NCBI GenBank assembly: GCA_001695595.3
Contig: MBPM02000111.1
Location: 121,690 to 185,689 of the forward strand
Length of the DNA stretch: 64,000 nt
Reading direction: 5' to 3'
DNA from: Plasmopara viticola
Lineage: Eukaryota; Oomycota; Peronosporomycetes; Peronosporales; Peronosporaceae
This document shows positions 31,901 through 44,835 of this stretch, piece by piece. Below the pieces are notes generated by a model. The model was not told the origin of the DNA, made no database searches, and saw only the letters and a list, made by a program, of their open reading frames with translations. Made by a program: the position numbers and the translations under genes. Within the stretch, counting starts at the first letter, position 1, and every line of letters starts with the position of its first letter.

Positions 31901-33511
31901 AGTGCACTAAATTTAAAAGATATTTTTAATCCGAATGAGAAATCTGGATGTACCTCTCGTTGCAATTAGCACGCCTAACGAGTTTATCAAGGCCGCCATA
32001 CGATTTTTTTGATGTCATGAATTCTATCAAAAGTTGTGCCAACATCGACTTTACGGTCAAAGCCTCGACTGATTTGAGAGCATCCATTTTGATATAAGCA
32101 GACTTCGAGAAAGAAAAGCCGTTTCTGTTTTGCCAAGACTACACCTTTGAATGTCTAAATAATTGTTCAGACCCAATTAATAATTTGCTTGAGAACATAC
32201 CGGTTATGTGGGTCTCGCAAACCCTCTGTTCGAATTGTTTAAAGAGATGCTGTGAGATTGAGTACCGAATGCTTTTGATAGGGTGAAAGAAATCCTCCAG
32301 CAGTCATTTGCCTTAAATATTATTGGAGGAGAAAAAAAGCATTTAGCGTAGTTTAAGACGCTACCGACAATGTCATCGTTTGTGCGTGAGATCAGAGTAC
32401 ACAAAGTTAGTGAGTTTCGATGGTATTACTATGCTGTGCAGCGTAAGTCAAATTGAATCCGAAAATTAAAAAGGGAACACTACTTAGTACTGAGCAGCTT
32501 ACAGAAGAGCGTTACATGGTCTTATGACCTTATTGTATATCAGTCGACGTTACTATGCTTGACATTCTTTAAGGAATACTTACCTGCATTATTAAAGCTC
32601 AGCTCACATTTGATGTGTTTGAGCTGCATCAAATTTTGTGGTGGTGAGACTATAACTAGCTCGTGGAGTCAGACATACAACAAATTTCGGCTCGTAATTG
32701 CTTTAAAATGTAATCCAGAGACATAAAATCAAGCCTTTTCGAGGCATATTGCTGCTACAGCCCTGCTGCAGTTGACACTTAAGCTAAGCCTGAGACTTTT
32801 AGACCGATGTCTTGTGAAAGAAAGGCATGCAAGACGGGCTGGATACGTTGACACTCCAACTTAGCTACACTATCAATTTGCACAAAAGATTGACACGACC
32901 AGAGCACGGGTGGAAGCGCTTCCCATACATGAAATTCTTTAGGTATCTTAGAGACGAGATGATGAAGACGCAAATGATGGAGTCATTTGCGTCGATGGTA
33001 CCGGTGGCTATGGCCTTGGCTGAAACTGTTCAAGCATTGAGACCTTTCACTGAAAAGAAAGAAAGAGACAAATTTCTGCTCTTAGTCAGTGAGTTAATAA
33101 AACCACGTTGTGCATCTGGTGGCGGACAAAACAACAAAGTGTATCTCAAGGCTCGGTGGGAGGGCACGCAAAGTGGTACATACGCGCAAATCCTCACTTG
33201 AGATAATGCTTTCTACCTAGAATGAGCTTTAGAGCTTCAGCTGACGACTTAAACACCTAGCTGCGCGGTCATTAATTCTTCAGCGTTTCAGGCACGACGA
33301 AATCGGTGAACTTTGTCAAGGAGATACGAAGTGTTCTGGCTATGCTTGTCAGTAGCACTCAATCAGATGAGGTTGCAGTCACCGTCTTCATAATCAGAAT
33401 GCGCACGGGCGAACCCAGATGTAGGTGTTTTGTGTGCATCTCGTCTTTTAATAAGTGGACAGGATAGTGGCACGCAATGTCGAGTTTAACGTTCATGCGG
33501 CACGGGGTCGT
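28913..33511. other. AT-rich gene-poor region
   Basis: No gene is recognised. One open frame at 32827-33201 (124 codons, plus) looks more protein-like than its neighbours: it is rich in Met, Lys and Glu, with MMKTQMMESFASM and RPFTEKKERDKFLLLVSELI. It matches no family I know and has no signal peptide. The remaining frames are short. A 29450-29900 stretch has slightly raised GC, perhaps an old retroelement. Confidence 0.5.
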
Positions 33512-33624
33512 CTTAGATCACAAAGCCAGGGTCTAGTGAGGTCCGGTTTTGGCTCACAAAACCAGAGTCTATTGAGAGGTCCAGTCTTGGCTTTCAAAAT
33601 CGGAGTATATTGAGAAGTCCGGTC
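33512..33624. repeat. Three-copy ~38-bp tandem repeat
   Basis: Three degenerate units (33512-33548, 33549-33586, 33587-33624) share the pattern TTGGCTCACAAAACCAGAG then TCTATTGAGAGGTCC. Units 2 and 3 differ at several positions and unit 1 has lost one base. No ORF or element boundary is associated with it. Confidence 0.65.
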
Positions 33625-35476
33625 ATTATGAAAATAAGCTGATGAGCTGACGATAGGCCGTTAATGCTTCATCTTTGATACCCGCTATTTGCGGTTTGGT
33701 GCCTTTTAAGCCAAGCGCGCTATTTTTTATAATTTTCGACCGATGGCCGTCAAGAATGCCGCAGAGAAATAACAGCAGCTGGTAGGAGTGCCTGGTGGGA
33801 AAGAAGTTAGTTTTCTATCTAGCTTAATGAAGAAATTAATGGTCGACAGGGCTTAACCCGCGTGCCCTGTGCTCTATAATCTTGCAAGCCTGGCTTGCTG
33901 AATGGTCAAGGCAATAATGAAGGGTATTTGTAAACCATGCTTTGTCCTCCGAGGCGTCGAGCGCAATATTCATCGCCATCGCTTGCACTGTGCGCATTTG
34001 AAGTACGCCCTCCTTAAATTTCGATGATTTAATCAAAATGACAGTAAAGACCGACATCGAACCGGTATGGTTATTAAATTTAGGCGTAAATGGTGCCATT
34101 ACATGTGGCAAAACGTACTACTATAAAGAGTGCAAGATTACATTTCAGCTACGAGCTTGACATTTTTATACTTCCTACTACTTTTCATATAATTTTTTTT
34201 GACCTTTTTTAATTTTCGCAACCCAAAAAGAAAGGCAGTAAAGAATCTGATGTCTTTTGTTACTGCGGTGGTGGCATACACGATGATCCTAGCTGAAGGC
34301 ACGCAAAAGTAGCTTCCTGTTGCGTCTGTCACATGTTTGCAGGAGAAATTTGCGAAATTAGTCAGTTGCTTGACCTTAAAGCTAACTGCTGTACCACTTT
34401 TAAAACACAAATTAGGCAGCGCTTCTGCAATAATGAAAGGGCGCGCTGAGAAAGTCTGCACCGAATAAGCGTCCACAATGTTCGAGCGGCCGTGCTTGGC
34501 GGGCAAAATTCTGCTATGCGACTCGCTCGAGGGTACCGATTAGTCTGCTGAGGTCATAGATTAGAAAGAAATTGCAAATTAATTGAGCCTAAAAGGGTAG
34601 ATTTTTCACAGATCCTTCTTTCAATTCCAATCTACTTACGAATACGTCTTGCATGCGTACTTTCATAAACCAGGCAAAACCGGTAATCGATTAGCTTGAA
34701 GTACCGAAGCAACCGAATAAGACGAGAGCGACGATCCTGGCTTTTCTCTGCATTCAGCGATAATACTCGTCAAAAAAGTTTTGTTCTGTTTCGCGCTTTC
34801 CCCACGTCGATTGTGACGTCGGCTTTCTTTCGCCAAGTCCTTCCTTCCAGTAAATATTTTCTGTAGCTTTCTGCGCGGCTCACCAATTGCCCGCTCGACA
34901 CCTTTGTAGCCTCAAGGGGGCGTCATGAGAAAGCCAGTAGCATCTGGTGCATGTTTGAGGCTCAGTCTTGAAGCTTCCGCATTTTCGCTTGAAGCGGAAA
35001 GAAAACAGCCACGGTTTGCACGAGAGAAGCTCGTCTCGACCTGATAATCGGGGGTGCGAACCCCATCGTCTGACTTCTGATCAAGCGATGTCGGACAGTT
35101 TCAAAGTGTGGCCATTAGGAAACGGCGGAGACCAATCCGACCAAATTTAAATGTTTCTTAAGCGACACGTTCCATGTCAACTTGCGAAAAAAAGAATCAG
35201 GCAAACGAATCACCTCCTCGACCTCGCAAAAGCTTTCATCACTGCAACAAGCACACAATTCCAGGCAGCAAGCGAGATCAAGTCAGACATGATATGCTGC
35301 GTCCCCTTTTTCTTTTTCCCTGACTCTGCCATCTGGTGTCCGAATACCGACGCAAAAAACCGCCCGCGGTTCGCCTAAGTACGACGCACCGCGCAAGCGC
35401 AGGACTGCGTGAGCCAGTCAATACGTATCAAGCAAGACGTGGGCGAAATTTTTCCAGTGGCTGATGCTGATCGTGC
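33625..35476. other. Gene-poor spacer upstream of transporter T2
   Basis: No gene is seen. At 35041-35075 a segment resembles a tRNA anticodon/T arm but does not fold into a tRNA. A weak Inr-like TTCACTTTCAAT begins at 35477, about 60 bp before the T2 ATG. Confidence 0.5.
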
Positions 35477-35537
35477 TTCACTTTCAATCCCGACACGTTC
35501 CACCAACTCCTTTGTCAAATCAAACGCGTCTGCTGCA

Positions 35538-37013
35538 ATGCCGGAAAGCACGCCCCATAAATACACGGAGGCAGATTCGCCCAAGCTCGTGACGGCGTTC
35601 GACGAAGCGAACAAAGCTGCAGCTCGGCTCATTAAACCAAAAGCCATCCTTTACACCACGGCGCTCTTTTCATGGATGCAATCGTTTCAAAGCGGGTGGT
35701 CCACCGCACAGATGAACCTGTCGCAGTTCCACGACACGGACGAGTGCAATGCTCGGCCCGTGGCGGAAGGCACGTGCCTCATGTTTCCTGGGCACACAAC
35801 GGTCCAGTGGACGGTGGCCGTGAACGCATGGATCTTTGGTGCCATGGTCGGCTCGCTCTTGTGTGGCCAAGCCAGCGACCGGCTTGGCCGAAAAAAGACC
35901 ATGATGTTGAATTGTATCTTTATCATTGTCGGGAGTATGGTCCAGGCTTCCGTGTCGAATATCTGGTTGTTTGCGGTGGGTCGATTCGTCGCCGGTATTG
36001 CGTCCGGTACGGCCACGGCTACGATAGGGGGCTACGTCAACGAGCTGTCGCCACCGCATATGCGCAACACACTGGGACTGGGGCTCCAGATTTCTACCAC
36101 CATTGGTATTGTCATGCCCGCTATCTGCTTTTTCTTTCTCAACACGAGTACGGGCTGGCGCTACGTGGCGGCGTTCCCTGTCGTGCTAGCTGGTGGCTAC
36201 CTCCTCATGGCCCCAACCATGTGCATTGAAAGCCCGGCATGGCTCTTGAACCAAGGTCGGAGACAGGAAGCAAAGGAGGTCATTGCGCGTCTCTACGGGG
36301 AAGAGCACGTGCAACTCGCGCTCACGTGGCTTGAAACGAGTGCGAAGCCAGAACACGCCGAAGAGGGTTGCGCTGCTCCCCCAAAAGAGTCCATGTTTGC
36401 ACCACGCTACCGCATGCAACTTCTGACCGGTATTTTACTCTCGTGCTCGCAGCAGTTGTCCGGGATCAATGCCGTATTTTACTACTCGGGCAGTATCTTT
36501 TCGGACGCCGGGATCTCGGACTCGCGGATCGGGACGCTGATCATTGACGTGATCAACATCTGGCCCGCCTTCTTCTCTGGAATACTGGCCAACCGTTTTG
36601 GTGCGCGTAACTTGATTCTCTGGGGGCTTGCGGGCATGACGAGCATGGCAATCGGTATGACCGTGGCGTTTGTGATTGACGTGTCAGCACTGTCAATCGT
36701 GTTTACTGCTCTCTACGTGATCGTCTTTGGCTTGTCACTCGGTCCTCTCGTATGGGTAATGACAGCCGACATTTTTCCCGACTCGATCCGTTCCAGTGCT
36801 TCTTCGCTTTGCATTGGCATCAATTGGCTGTGCAACCTCATCGTCGGTATCTCGTATCCGTACATTTCGGAATCTCTCGGAGACTACGCTTACGTTCCAT
36901 TCGTCGTGGTGCTGATGGTGTTTTTCCTTTTGGGATTAAAGATGGTGCCAGAGACGTCGGGTAAGTCGGCTGAGGAGATTCAGGCCGAGTATGACTCGCG
37001 TCGCGAGAAATAG
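35538..37013 (+). CDS. MFS sugar porter, copy T2
   Basis: An intact 491-residue single-exon sugar porter, clearly a paralogue of T1 at 25900: both share FDEANKAAARLIKP at the N-terminus, the same cysteine-bearing first outer loop, GRKKTMMLNC, ELSPPHMRNTLGLGLQI, IESPAWLL, QQLSGINAVFYYSGSIFSD and VPETSGKSAEEI. The open frame begins 43 codons earlier at 35409; I chose the ATG at 35538 (MPESTPHKY) because it aligns with T1's start. Divergence from T1 is concentrated in the N-terminus and the central loop (about residues 270-300). Expected plasma-membrane hexose uptake; substrate unknown. Confidence 0.92.
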   Translation: MPESTPHKYTEADSPKLVTAFDEANKAAARLIKPKAILYTTALFSWMQSFQSGWSTAQMNLSQFHDTDECNARPVAEGTCLMFPGHTTVQWTVAVNAWIFGAMVGSLLCGQASDRLGRKKTMMLNCIFIIVGSMVQASVSNIWLFAVGRFVAGIASGTATATIGGYVNELSPPHMRNTLGLGLQISTTIGIVMPAICFFFLNTSTGWRYVAAFPVVLAGGYLLMAPTMCIESPAWLLNQGRRQEAKEVIARLYGEEHVQLALTWLETSAKPEHAEEGCAAPPKESMFAPRYRMQLLTGILLSCSQQLSGINAVFYYSGSIFSDAGISDSRIGTLIIDVINIWPAFFSGILANRFGARNLILWGLAGMTSMAIGMTVAFVIDVSALSIVFTALYVIVFGLSLGPLVWVMTADIFPDSIRSSASSLCIGINWLCNLIVGISYPYISESLGDYAYVPFVVVLMVFFLLGLKMVPETSGKSAEEIQAEYDSRREK

Positions 37014-37879
37014 TTGCTATATCAGTTTGTATAGGTCAATGAAGATGTTAGCGCTTCTGTGAAGAAAAGGGTTAGATCATAAGCCAGTATGATAAAAAAA
37101 GTTTTTTTTGTACATTTCGGTATGTCTTAAGTCATTGTTCCAGCTACCGAAACACGTGAATCAGTAACCATGTATGAAAAAGAGTGTAGTCGCGATACGA
37201 AATTTAGCTTAGAATTGTGCTCTAGTCGCCACTTTTCATTGAGATTTTGAGTCGTTATCTCGATTTTCGCACTCCGAGAGAATTGCGCCTAGCTGCATGA
37301 AGACTGTCACCAGCACGTGCGGCTCCTGTACTATTTCTCTTACTGATAACTGAACAATTGATATCGTGGTGCTCGGTAATTTGTCACGATACCTGGATGC
37401 TACCGGCTGCGATAACACTCGTCCAATATCGAAGCACGTTGTTTTTTATTTCGTTTAAGTCTCGAAGACGTGATCATCATTCACCATTTAACATCAGTAG
37501 GATACCGATAAGAGCCTATGCTTTAGAATACGTATCTTCTGGGTGTCATTAAAGAAAAATCTTTTTTGATCATTTTCTCTATTCTATTAGGCTTGGTGGA
37601 TTTTACAAAATTGCTTACGAGTCCAGCAAGTATGGCCCAGCAAAGAGGCCGTACGGTGAAACACTTATCTATAAACCGAAGGGCTCATCGACAGAGCAAA
37701 ATAAGTGCTTTCAACAACATGAGAGCCCTAGGGCCAACGTCACGCTCAAGTCCACAAGCGTTGACTAGGCACAAGCCAAGCGGATTCAACCGCTCAGGCT
37801 GATGCACTTCCTTCTGCAGCAATTAGACAAACTCAACATCCATAAATATGCAAATTTTGCATCTCTCTTAGTAACAAAA
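37014..37879. other. Gene-poor spacer downstream of T2
   Basis: No gene recognised. The 3' part (from about 37600) may already belong to the gag-like remnant that follows. Confidence 0.45.
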
Positions 37880-38560
37880 GCAAAATCAAGCTTTAATGCA
37901 AGCTCAAACACAAGCTCGAATGCAACAGGCTAACGAGCTTGAAAAAGAAAGACGCTTTAAATTACAAAGAAAAATTCGGCGATGATATTGGCCTATTGAT
38001 TTCACAATGGAACAGTTCTGCGCCATAAGCGCCACTTGAAGTTGTCAGACTTTGTGACGGCAATCTAGGCAAGTCCGTGCTAAATTGGCATTGTGCCTTC
38101 ATAGCGGACTGCGAGTGCATGAACGTGTACAAGACATGGCACGGCTCAAATCACAACTGCGCAGACGCCTTAGCACAAATTATTTCGGGTATGATCTTCG
38201 AAAGCGAATGTTTCTTCTGAAGCAAAAAGCAACTATCCACGAGTATGTCTCTAAGTTTCAGGACATTGTGTCCCAAACTGAAGTAGAAATCAGAAATCTA
38301 AAAAAAGTTCTTTTCTCAAAATAAAATACGGAAAGAGACCACGAAAAAGATCAAGAAAGAACGTACGATACTTTCCGGGAGGCCATCGCCTATGGAATCG
38401 GACCATCGTGCGAACAAGTCACGACCTCAGAAACTAAAGCGTATCGAAAGGATGGAAAACGACGAGACAAAGACATGGAAGCTGTCTTCATCGCCAGCCC
38501 GCACGATATCGAGAGGACTGAGGGCTTCGAAATACAAAATTGAGAATCGATTAAGGACAA
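37880..38560 (+). pseudogene. Degraded retrotransposon gag remnant (Ty3/gypsy-like)
   Basis: Broken plus-strand frames read a Q-rich start (QAQTQARMQQANELEKERRF, about 37890-37960) and later a retrotransposon-gag-like stretch (38085-38324) with LKSQLRRRL and LKQKATIHEYVSKFQDIV, typical of the capsid region of gypsy gag proteins. Several stops and at least one frameshift separate the pieces. No protease, reverse transcriptase or LTRs are visible nearby. Confidence 0.5.
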
Positions 38561-41500
38561 TTCGGCAGTTTTAAGAATCTTTGAATAACGAAATTTCGTA
38601 TATTTCGGTCCTGCGTTTGTTTCTTGGAAAGCGACTATTGCTGCCGTGATGATGACCGCAATTTTCCCCTTCACTATATTTTATTACAATTTATGCTTGT
38701 AGGCATAACGATACGTGTACCAGGAGCAACAACTTTCAAAGGCCGGTCTTGACAGGAAGCTAATTTACGAATCAAAACGTCCCTTTAATGCCTATTTCTA
38801 CACTCTTTAAGGTTGTGAAAAAGCCTTTGCTTAGTATAAGGTGTCAAAATTGCTTCAGGGTGCAAAAGTAAGACCCAAAAGGTGTCAGACTCGTCGTCCG
38901 ACTAACCATATATGGAAAAGGTCTCATTCGTTGATACAAGGATTTATGAAGAAGGCCTCACCCGCTGATACAAAGAAGTCTGTATCGGATAGCAGACACC
39001 AAGAGTGACTTTAGTAAGTCTCGTTGATTATACGATAAAGGTGGTCACCAGAATGAAAAGAGTAAAAGTGAAGACAGCAACCATCGGTCCACTAGATGAT
39101 CCAATTCTCAAGCCATCAACACAGTAATTTTTTCCTTGAATCATCGCAAATTTCTAAAGGTTGTTTTCTGACCAATTCTCTTTACATGTATCCGAGCTTG
39201 CCACTGAGCAGAAGGATGACATAATGATATATGCAAAATTGACAGACTTCCCTCACAGAGCGAAATGTATAGAAACAGTCATCAAGCAAAATTGTGTACT
39301 TTGGCGAGATTGAATTGGTGGGTATGAATTCTATCAAACTTACACTGAAACCATTAACTACGGGCGACCAAAAGAATAATAAAACGGCGAGCATTATCCA
39401 TTACAAAAAAACATTTTTATTGCTTGGTGATAAAGATGTCTTCATCGTGGCATTAAAAGTAATACATAGAATTAGGTGGTCATGACAGCATGATCTAATG
39501 AAGCAAAGAAAGATAGGTAAATTTGCAAGCATGCAAAGTCTCGTAGTCGAAGGTTCAGTATATAACATAATGAGAATCAAAGTCTTGCCGTTACGTTATC
39601 CCGTAATTTTATCCGATTTACTCAATACAATGCAAGCAAGGACCGTTGGTGACACTGATTGAGTCAATTTTGCGTAGCTAGCGCATTGCTACCAAGAGTT
39701 TAAATAAAATGACCTTAGAATTAAAACTTGCTTTACGTAATTACGAATGCGATAATAAGAAAAGCAGGACCACGAGGCAGGCAGAGAAATTTGAAATACA
39801 GATCTGACAGTAAAGGGATCGTATCAAAACTTTGCGCACAAAAACAGTAACACTCCAATCTTTTTAATGAGCTACACGAGAATATTGTTGTGCGTAGAAA
39901 AAGAAGGTTGGTGAGCAAGAATATTGATGGGCTGCAATGCTGTACACCTGAGCAATGACACAATTAGATTTTGTAAGATTTCTTTTAAGCATTAATGCTG
40001 TGAGTTTAAACGACTCGTACCGTCCCAAGAGAGCATAACCGTCTCAGTTCGCGCGAAAGCATATTACATTGCTTTAACGTCTAGAAACATTTAAATTACA
40101 AACCAAAAATTGCGTTTTCTTCATGAATGATATTGCATACGTGATTGTAGCACAGCAATACAAAAACATGGGATAGCGAGCGAAATTGAATCAAAATCTT
40201 GAATGGAATCGCTTTTGGATCTTAGCATGAAAACAATGGGCAGATTATCAGTCATGGTTCCTATATTCGAAGGCACAAATTTTTTTATGCAGCCCTCTTG
40301 CACTTCCTCCTGACTTCGTGCCTCTTTTAGCTTTTGTGAAGCAACAGCAGCTTGATTCGCCTTAGAAGAATTGGCTCACATTACTATCTAAGTTTCAAGA
40401 ACAAAGTTGTTTAGCCGTTGAGTCGCTGGTTACATCCTTTCAGACTACCGGTCCACGACTAACTGGAGCTTTAGTTGTCCGGAATGATCACGGATTTATA
40501 TATCTATATGTATATATCATCATCAATGGAATCTGAGTGTTACATTAGCAAAGTCGGATACCGCGCATTATCCTATAGCTTTCGTATTACACACTGGCAC
40601 CCCGCCGCATTGATCTGGCGCTTCGTAAATGCTGTGCTACCAGGCCAGCAGGAGGCGACAAACGGAAATGCGGTCTAAGTGGCGAACGTCAGCTAACATT
40701 CTGGGACAAAAACAGCTTCCATGAGCATTTTTGAAAGGGTTGATGCAGTGCCCAGTATTTTTCTTGGGCTTAGCGTAAAAACCTTAACGAAGTCTGCGAC
40801 TTCATTTGGTAGATGTGGGATCTATTTACTGTCAGCAACAAAACTTCTTTTAATAGCGCTGATGGGGAGATTCGCGACCTTAAAGCTTTTGCGAAAACAT
40901 GCCGGGATAAGAGGTCAATCGTGATAAAATGTAACTCAATAACGATATCTGATGACTGCCGTGACATGCGTACAACGATCAATTGTTGTAAGGCGGCTAC
41001 ATTTGACATACAGGATAGGATATTTCGTCAAAGAGTAGTTGCTAGTGACAACAGTGGCCTAATCGCTATTGGTATGCGCATATCATCGGTGGGATGGCTC
41101 TATGACTAGGTCACCTGAATAAAGTTATCGTGACATGACGTCAGAATTTCAGTAAGAACAGTTTCACCTCACAATAACGACGCAAATTATTGTTACGAAC
41201 GATTCGACGGTTTCGCGCAGCGCAAGGGCTCCTTTAACTCGCTTGTCGTGTACATGAGAGACTTGGATCAGAAAATCAAAGTTGATTTAGCAAGATTTTA
41301 AGACAATTTGAGCGTGCTTTTGAGCACTGTGTAAAATGCAAAAGCCAAGGAAGGCTTATACTCGATCCGAAATTACGAGTGCTGCCATTACGACATACAT
41401 TAAGGCCCTACTTGATAGCATTTTTATAATCGAGGGTGGTGCTATTCAAGTTTGAACTACTTTGGTCGAAGCGCTTAATGTCCAGTACAATTTGCACACG

Positions 41501-43029
41501 TGGTGGGTTCGAGGTAAATCACCACGTAAGTTGGCAACTCGGAGCGCATATGTGATTGTGCTTCGTAAGCTGTGCAAGCACGACTTTACCACATGATGCC
41601 GACAGACTACGTCTTCACCTGTGTGCTTTGATCAGTCGCCCAGATTGTTACAAAGCGCACTTTGTTAGCTATTATTTGCTAATATAGCTGAAAAATGCTA
41701 ATTTAAACCGATTGAGTCGTCCGGGTCATTGAAAACCGTCATTTTATAGAGGTCATATAACAAGCACAACATAATAAATCAAGATCGAGACAAGTAATTA
41801 AAAAGACGAGTTTTTTTACTAAACATATGGTTGGTGCTCTGATGGAAGAAGTATGTTTTGGACCATATCAATGCTGTACGCTATGTACCTAGATATTTAG
41901 TTGGCTATTTAAAAGCTTATGCGAACGGCGTGACCGCATCTAATCAACCTAATCTGCAAATTAGTATCTAAAAAAGTTTGACAAAGTAAAACACACAGAT
42001 AATATCAGCCACAAAGGTAGATACATTCGACTCCAAACCTGGCGCAGTGTTCAAGTATAGAAAATCTCATATGGCGCGTCCTCATATCCTCCGACCCACT
42101 AAGATAAACCGAGCTATTCCATCATGAACCACCGACTCAACTGTTTCAGTGTAATGTATTTAGTCCGCTGACATACACACAAGACGAGACATCCGGCAAC
42201 TTCACGTGACAGCTGAGCTTTGCGATTGGCTGCTAGTGCAAGACGCAGCGTGTGATTTGGGCCTTGCAGAATTTGGCGAGCGCCACTTCATCCCACACAA
42301 GGATGCGAGGCTGTGTGATTGATCTGCGGTTAGCCGAGCCCGCAAAGCAAAGCAAGCGAAGCAACTTCTTCGTGCAGCTCAGACATATCACACTGAGGAA
42401 TGTAGAGCTTGATCGAGACATACGATGATTGATTTGGCCATAAAGGCTTCAACCAATTCTTCAATCCATATTTCTATAAAAGGATTGCAAAGGGCTTGAT
42501 ATTCCCCAGCTCAGCCGTTAACGACTATTCAGATGACCAAGAATCCCGTTCATTAGGACGCGCAAAAGCTTCTAATCAGCATAAAAATCGCATTGAGATG
42601 AGGCGAAATTGGTCTAGTCCGAGTCAAGTTATTGACAGAATGACTTATGTTTACATGTGGAGTACCTTGTATATCAATAAGGAATAGCCCAAACGCCGTT
42701 ACGATTTGTAAGCAGAAAGAGGGGCCTTATCGGTTAATAATCTTGATAAGTTTCAGTTTTAACTGAGTGCTACGATACTGATCCTATGCCAATGCTCTGA
42801 GCTAAAATTTTCGGCCCATGACTTGACTTTTTGTAAAGTCTTAGCTATCGCCTGCTCACAAAACTATATAAATTGCACCCGTAAGCTAGGGTTTCAAATT
42901 TTTCACAAATTTCGGCATAAGCTTATAGCATGTGCGTTGCAGCAGTTGGTTTTGTTGTAAGTAAAGATTCTTTCAAGGCTAAGCTCTCTTAATAAATACC
43001 ACAAGGTAAGCTTTTTGAAGAATGCTCGC
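38561..43029. other. AT-rich gene-poor region
   Basis: No intact gene is seen. A slightly protein-like plus-strand frame at about 42190-42330 (reading VTAELCDWLLVQDAACDLGL and FGERHFIPHKDARLCD) may be a remnant of an unknown coding sequence. Other frames of up to 98 codons (40813-41109) are unrecognised. No repeats of note. Confidence 0.5.
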
Positions 43030-43034
43030 AATGC

Positions 43035-43221
43035 TGTTGAGAAGAAAGTAGAAACCGAAGTGAATGTATTTATCCTGACCAATGAACGGCTACCATATGT
43101 AATTACTAATTGTGACTGACCAATGAACGGCTACCATATGTAATTACTAATTGTGACGTACTTGTAATTACTGTGAAGCTATCCACCTGTTCAACATGCA
43201 TTCAGCGGTGTAATGTTAACA
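43035..43221 (-). repeat. 3' LTR of copia element
   Basis: 187 bp, with an internal 41-bp tandem duplication (43076-43116 and 43117-43157) absent from the other LTR, which explains the length difference exactly. Ends are TGTT and AACA. Confidence 0.9.
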
Positions 43222-43234
43222 CTCCCACTCACCG

Positions 43235-43657
43235 CTAATGCTGTGTGTCCTTTGTTGCTGACTTGGTCTTGATTCCGGAGGCTTCGCGCAGATACTTCAG
43301 CATCTTGGTTCCAAGCGCCTTGGTTAGCATATCTGCAAGCTGACTCCTTGTATCAATGTAGCCAATCTTGAGTAATCCATGCTGAATGTTCTTCCGAATA
43401 AAGTGATGTCTGATGTTCACGTGCTTTGTACGTGCGTGGTAGCCCGCGTTGTTTGCCAAAGCTATCGCACCTTGTTTGTCTTCCCATATCTGCGTGCCTC
43501 CCACTTGTTCTTGACCCATGTCCTTGAGCATTGCGCGCGCCCAAACTACTTCTTGTGTGCTGAGCGCCATATACTCTGCTTCTGCGGAACTTAGTGCAAC
43601 GGTTCTCTGATACATGGACTTGAATACAACTGGAGCTCTACCAATGTTGATCAACAC
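43235..43657 (-). pseudogene. Copia RNase H fragment
   Basis: A 140-codon open piece with VALSSAEAEYMALS, EDKQGAIALANN and KHVNIRHHFIR, the diagnostic order of copia RNase H. The ATG is internal to the polyprotein. It is out of register with the reverse-transcriptase frame, which ends at 43813, so a frameshift lies between. Confidence 0.85.
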
Positions 43658-43812
43658 ACCTGAGACAAACCGTCTGTCATCGGTTTGCTACCCCAGTCAG
43701 CATCCGAAAAAGCTTCAACAACCACATTTCCCGTTTTTCTTTGGTAAACGATTCCATGATGACGTGTCGAATTTAAGTAGCGCAATACACGAAGTGCGGC
43801 GTCCCAATGTGG

Positions 43813-44835
43813 TTACTCCGGATTTTCGAGAAATCGAGACAATTGTGCCACGATGTATGCGACGTCCGGCCGAATGTAAGTTGGAACATATAGCAGACAT
43901 CCAATTAGTGAGTGGTATGGTCTTGACCGCATCTCTGAACGCTCAGCTTCTGTACTTGGTGACTGTGATGTTGACAGCTTGAGACCGGACGTACACGGAT
44001 TGTCGACGTTCTTGGCGTTTTTTTGTCCAAATCGCTCAGCCACGTCGCTAATGTAGCGTGTTTGCTTGATCATCAGTGTGGAAGCTGTCATGTCGTGGTC
44101 GATCTCCATGCCCAAGATGAACTTCGCCATACCGAGATCCTTCATCTTGAAAACACTTTTAAGCATCCCCTTGACCTCTAGAGTCTCGTCGCTCGTCTTG
44201 GCTGCAATGATCATATCATCGACATAAAGACATACGTACACAAAACCTTCTTCCACTTTCTTCGCGTAGACGCATTGATCAGCTCCACAACTTTTAAAAT
44301 CGTTCTTCTTGAAGACGTGGTTAATCGGCTTGTTCCAAGCGCTTGCAGCTTGCTTGAGACCATATATAGCTTTGTTCAGCTGACACGCAAATCCTTGAGC
44401 TCCCTTAACACCAATTGGAACTTCCATGTGAACACGATCCGACAGTACACTATTGAGAAAGGCGGTGTCGACGTCCATCTGTTCCATTTTGTAGCCTAAT
44501 ACCGCACACACTGCGAGTACAACTCGAATTGAGTTCATGTTGGTCACTGGAGAGTTAGTCTCGAAGAAATCCACGCCATATTTCTGCTTGAAACCTTTAG
44601 CCACCAATCGTGCTTTGTAGCGCACAAAACATCCATTCTGGTCACGCTTCTTAGCAAAGACCCAGCGGCATCCAATCGTACGTCCAATTGATTCTCGTGG
44701 AACGAGTGTCCATGTTTTGTCTTTGTGATGCGACTGTAATTCAGCGTCCATCGCTTGTCGCCACTGTTCTGCCTCGTCACTAAACATTGCCGGCGCATAC
44801 GTGGTAGGCAAGTCTGATTCTATATCAACACTCAC
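43813..44835 (-). pseudogene. Copia reverse transcriptase fragment
   Basis: A 340-codon open piece. It starts near W-x-x-AMDAELQSH and continues with GCRWVFAKKRD, YKARLVAKGF, the catalytic YVDD (codons at 44215-44226) and the copia-type GCLLYVPTYIRPDVAY. It stops at 43813 because of a frameshift in what should be a continuous RT-RNase H reading frame. Confidence 0.9.

Noticed and set aside
34960..35085. A tRNA-like stretch with an anticodon-loop-like CTGATAA and a GGGGGTGCGAACCCC arm
   Set aside because: The anticodon stem does not pair and no matching acceptor stem is found upstream.
38390..38674. A minus-strand ORF with a signal-peptide-like start (MKGKIAVIITAAIVAF), a possible secreted effector
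   Set aside because: It is antisense to the gag remnant, has no RXLR, EER or CRN motif and has no promoter signal.
39182..39394. A minus-strand ORF with a hydrophobic N-terminus (MLAVLLFFWSP), a possible small secreted protein
   Set aside because: It has AT-rich codon use like the surrounding non-coding sequence and no effector motif or homology that I can recognise.
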